A stretch of 40,540 nt of DNA, taken from contig JAFWDM010000107.1 in NCBI GenBank assembly GCA_017513005.1, positions 1 to 40,540 on the forward strand. Direction: 5' to 3'. The notes beneath the pieces are model-generated. The model saw only the letters and a list, made by a program, of their open reading frames with translations, was not told the DNA's origin and did not search any database. Within the stretch, counting starts at the first letter, position 1. Every line of letters starts with the position of its first letter. This DNA is from Lachnospiraceae bacterium. Its GTDB lineage: Bacteria; Bacillota; Clostridia; Lachnospirales; Lachnospiraceae. Position numbers and translations under genes: made by a program. This document shows positions 40,438-40,540 of this stretch, one piece after another.

Positions 40438-40540
40438 CAGAAAGGCTTCCGGGTCCTGAGGCAGAGAGTTTGTCAGACGTCTGAACCAGAAAGGCTTCCG
40501 GGTCCTGAGACAGAGAGTTTGTCAGACGTCTGAACCAGAA
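40438..40540. repeat. 49-bp tandem repeat with palindromic core, cut by window end
   Basis: Units begin at 40438, 40487 and 40536. The first two differ at one base (GAGGCAGAG versus GAGACAGAG), and the third is cut off after 5 bases. Each full unit contains the perfect 12-bp palindrome TCAGACGTCTGA. The array continues past the window, so its length is unknown. Confidence 0.9.

Noticed and set aside
40438-40540. 49-bp repeats as a CRISPR array
   Set aside because: The whole 49-bp unit repeats head to tail with no unique spacers, and there are no cas genes.

Overview
The window looks like chromosomal DNA from a GC-rich member of the Clostridia, most likely Lachnospiraceae or a close relative. 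Pointers are Bacillota-type ribosome binding sites (AGGAGG/GGGAGG), TTGACA/TATAAT promoters, the dnaX-ybaB-recR order, a clostridial-type phosphofructokinase, two-gene chromate transporters, and serial FMN-binding surface proteins whose family is common in gut Firmicutes. No phage, transposase or CRISPR is visible. This assignment is inference; there is no rRNA in the window.

Layout. (1) 1-2.4 kb: the 5' end of a MaoC-type hydratase gene (minus) diverges from a PAS/AAA+/Fis sigma-54 activator (plus). A consensus -24/-12 promoter faces the MaoC gene. (2) 2.5-8.9 kb: a minus-strand block containing an AAA+ ATPase with its own promoter, a split chromate transporter, and two complete but different aconitase-superfamily dehydratases in the order small-large-small-large, all read from a strong promoter at 8.88 kb. 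(3) 9.0-11.1 kb: a 29-residue membrane peptide gene with its own promoter and terminator, a secreted GH25 lysozyme, and tRNA-Lys(CTT). (4) 11.2-17.6 kb: housekeeping genes tatD and rsmA, a TPR protein, glgB, a DtxR/MntR regulator and a cyclophilin. (5) 17.8-27.7 kb: a large surface protein, a five-domain FMN-binding protein, a one-domain FMN-binding protein, a NapH-like membrane ferredoxin and an ApbE flavin transferase. (6) 28-36 kb: an NhaC antiporter behind a structured leader, a HAD-IIA phosphatase, tRNA-Ser(CGA), a lipoprotein overlapping an M20 amidohydrolase tail to tail, and an AAA-ATPase/PD-(D/E)XK protein. (7) 36.1-40.5 kb: a phosphofructokinase gene broken by a frameshift, then dnaX-ybaB-recR and a 49-bp palindrome-containing tandem repeat that runs off the window.

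How the genes work together. The clearest system is the flavin relay of 21.8-27.7 kb. The NapH-like protein can carry electrons through two [4Fe-4S] clusters at the membrane. ApbE can attach FMN covalently to six Dxx(S/T)GAT threonines on two anchored extracytoplasmic proteins, giving a six-flavin wire. No terminal reductase is present, so the acceptor is unknown. The adjacent 1202-residue surface protein is a possible partner.

A second theme is intergenic DNA built from short degenerate tandem repeats, with periods of 13 to 49 bp, in at least seven spacers. Some of these supply promoter elements or start codons. Several mRNA leaders also contain strong nested hairpins.
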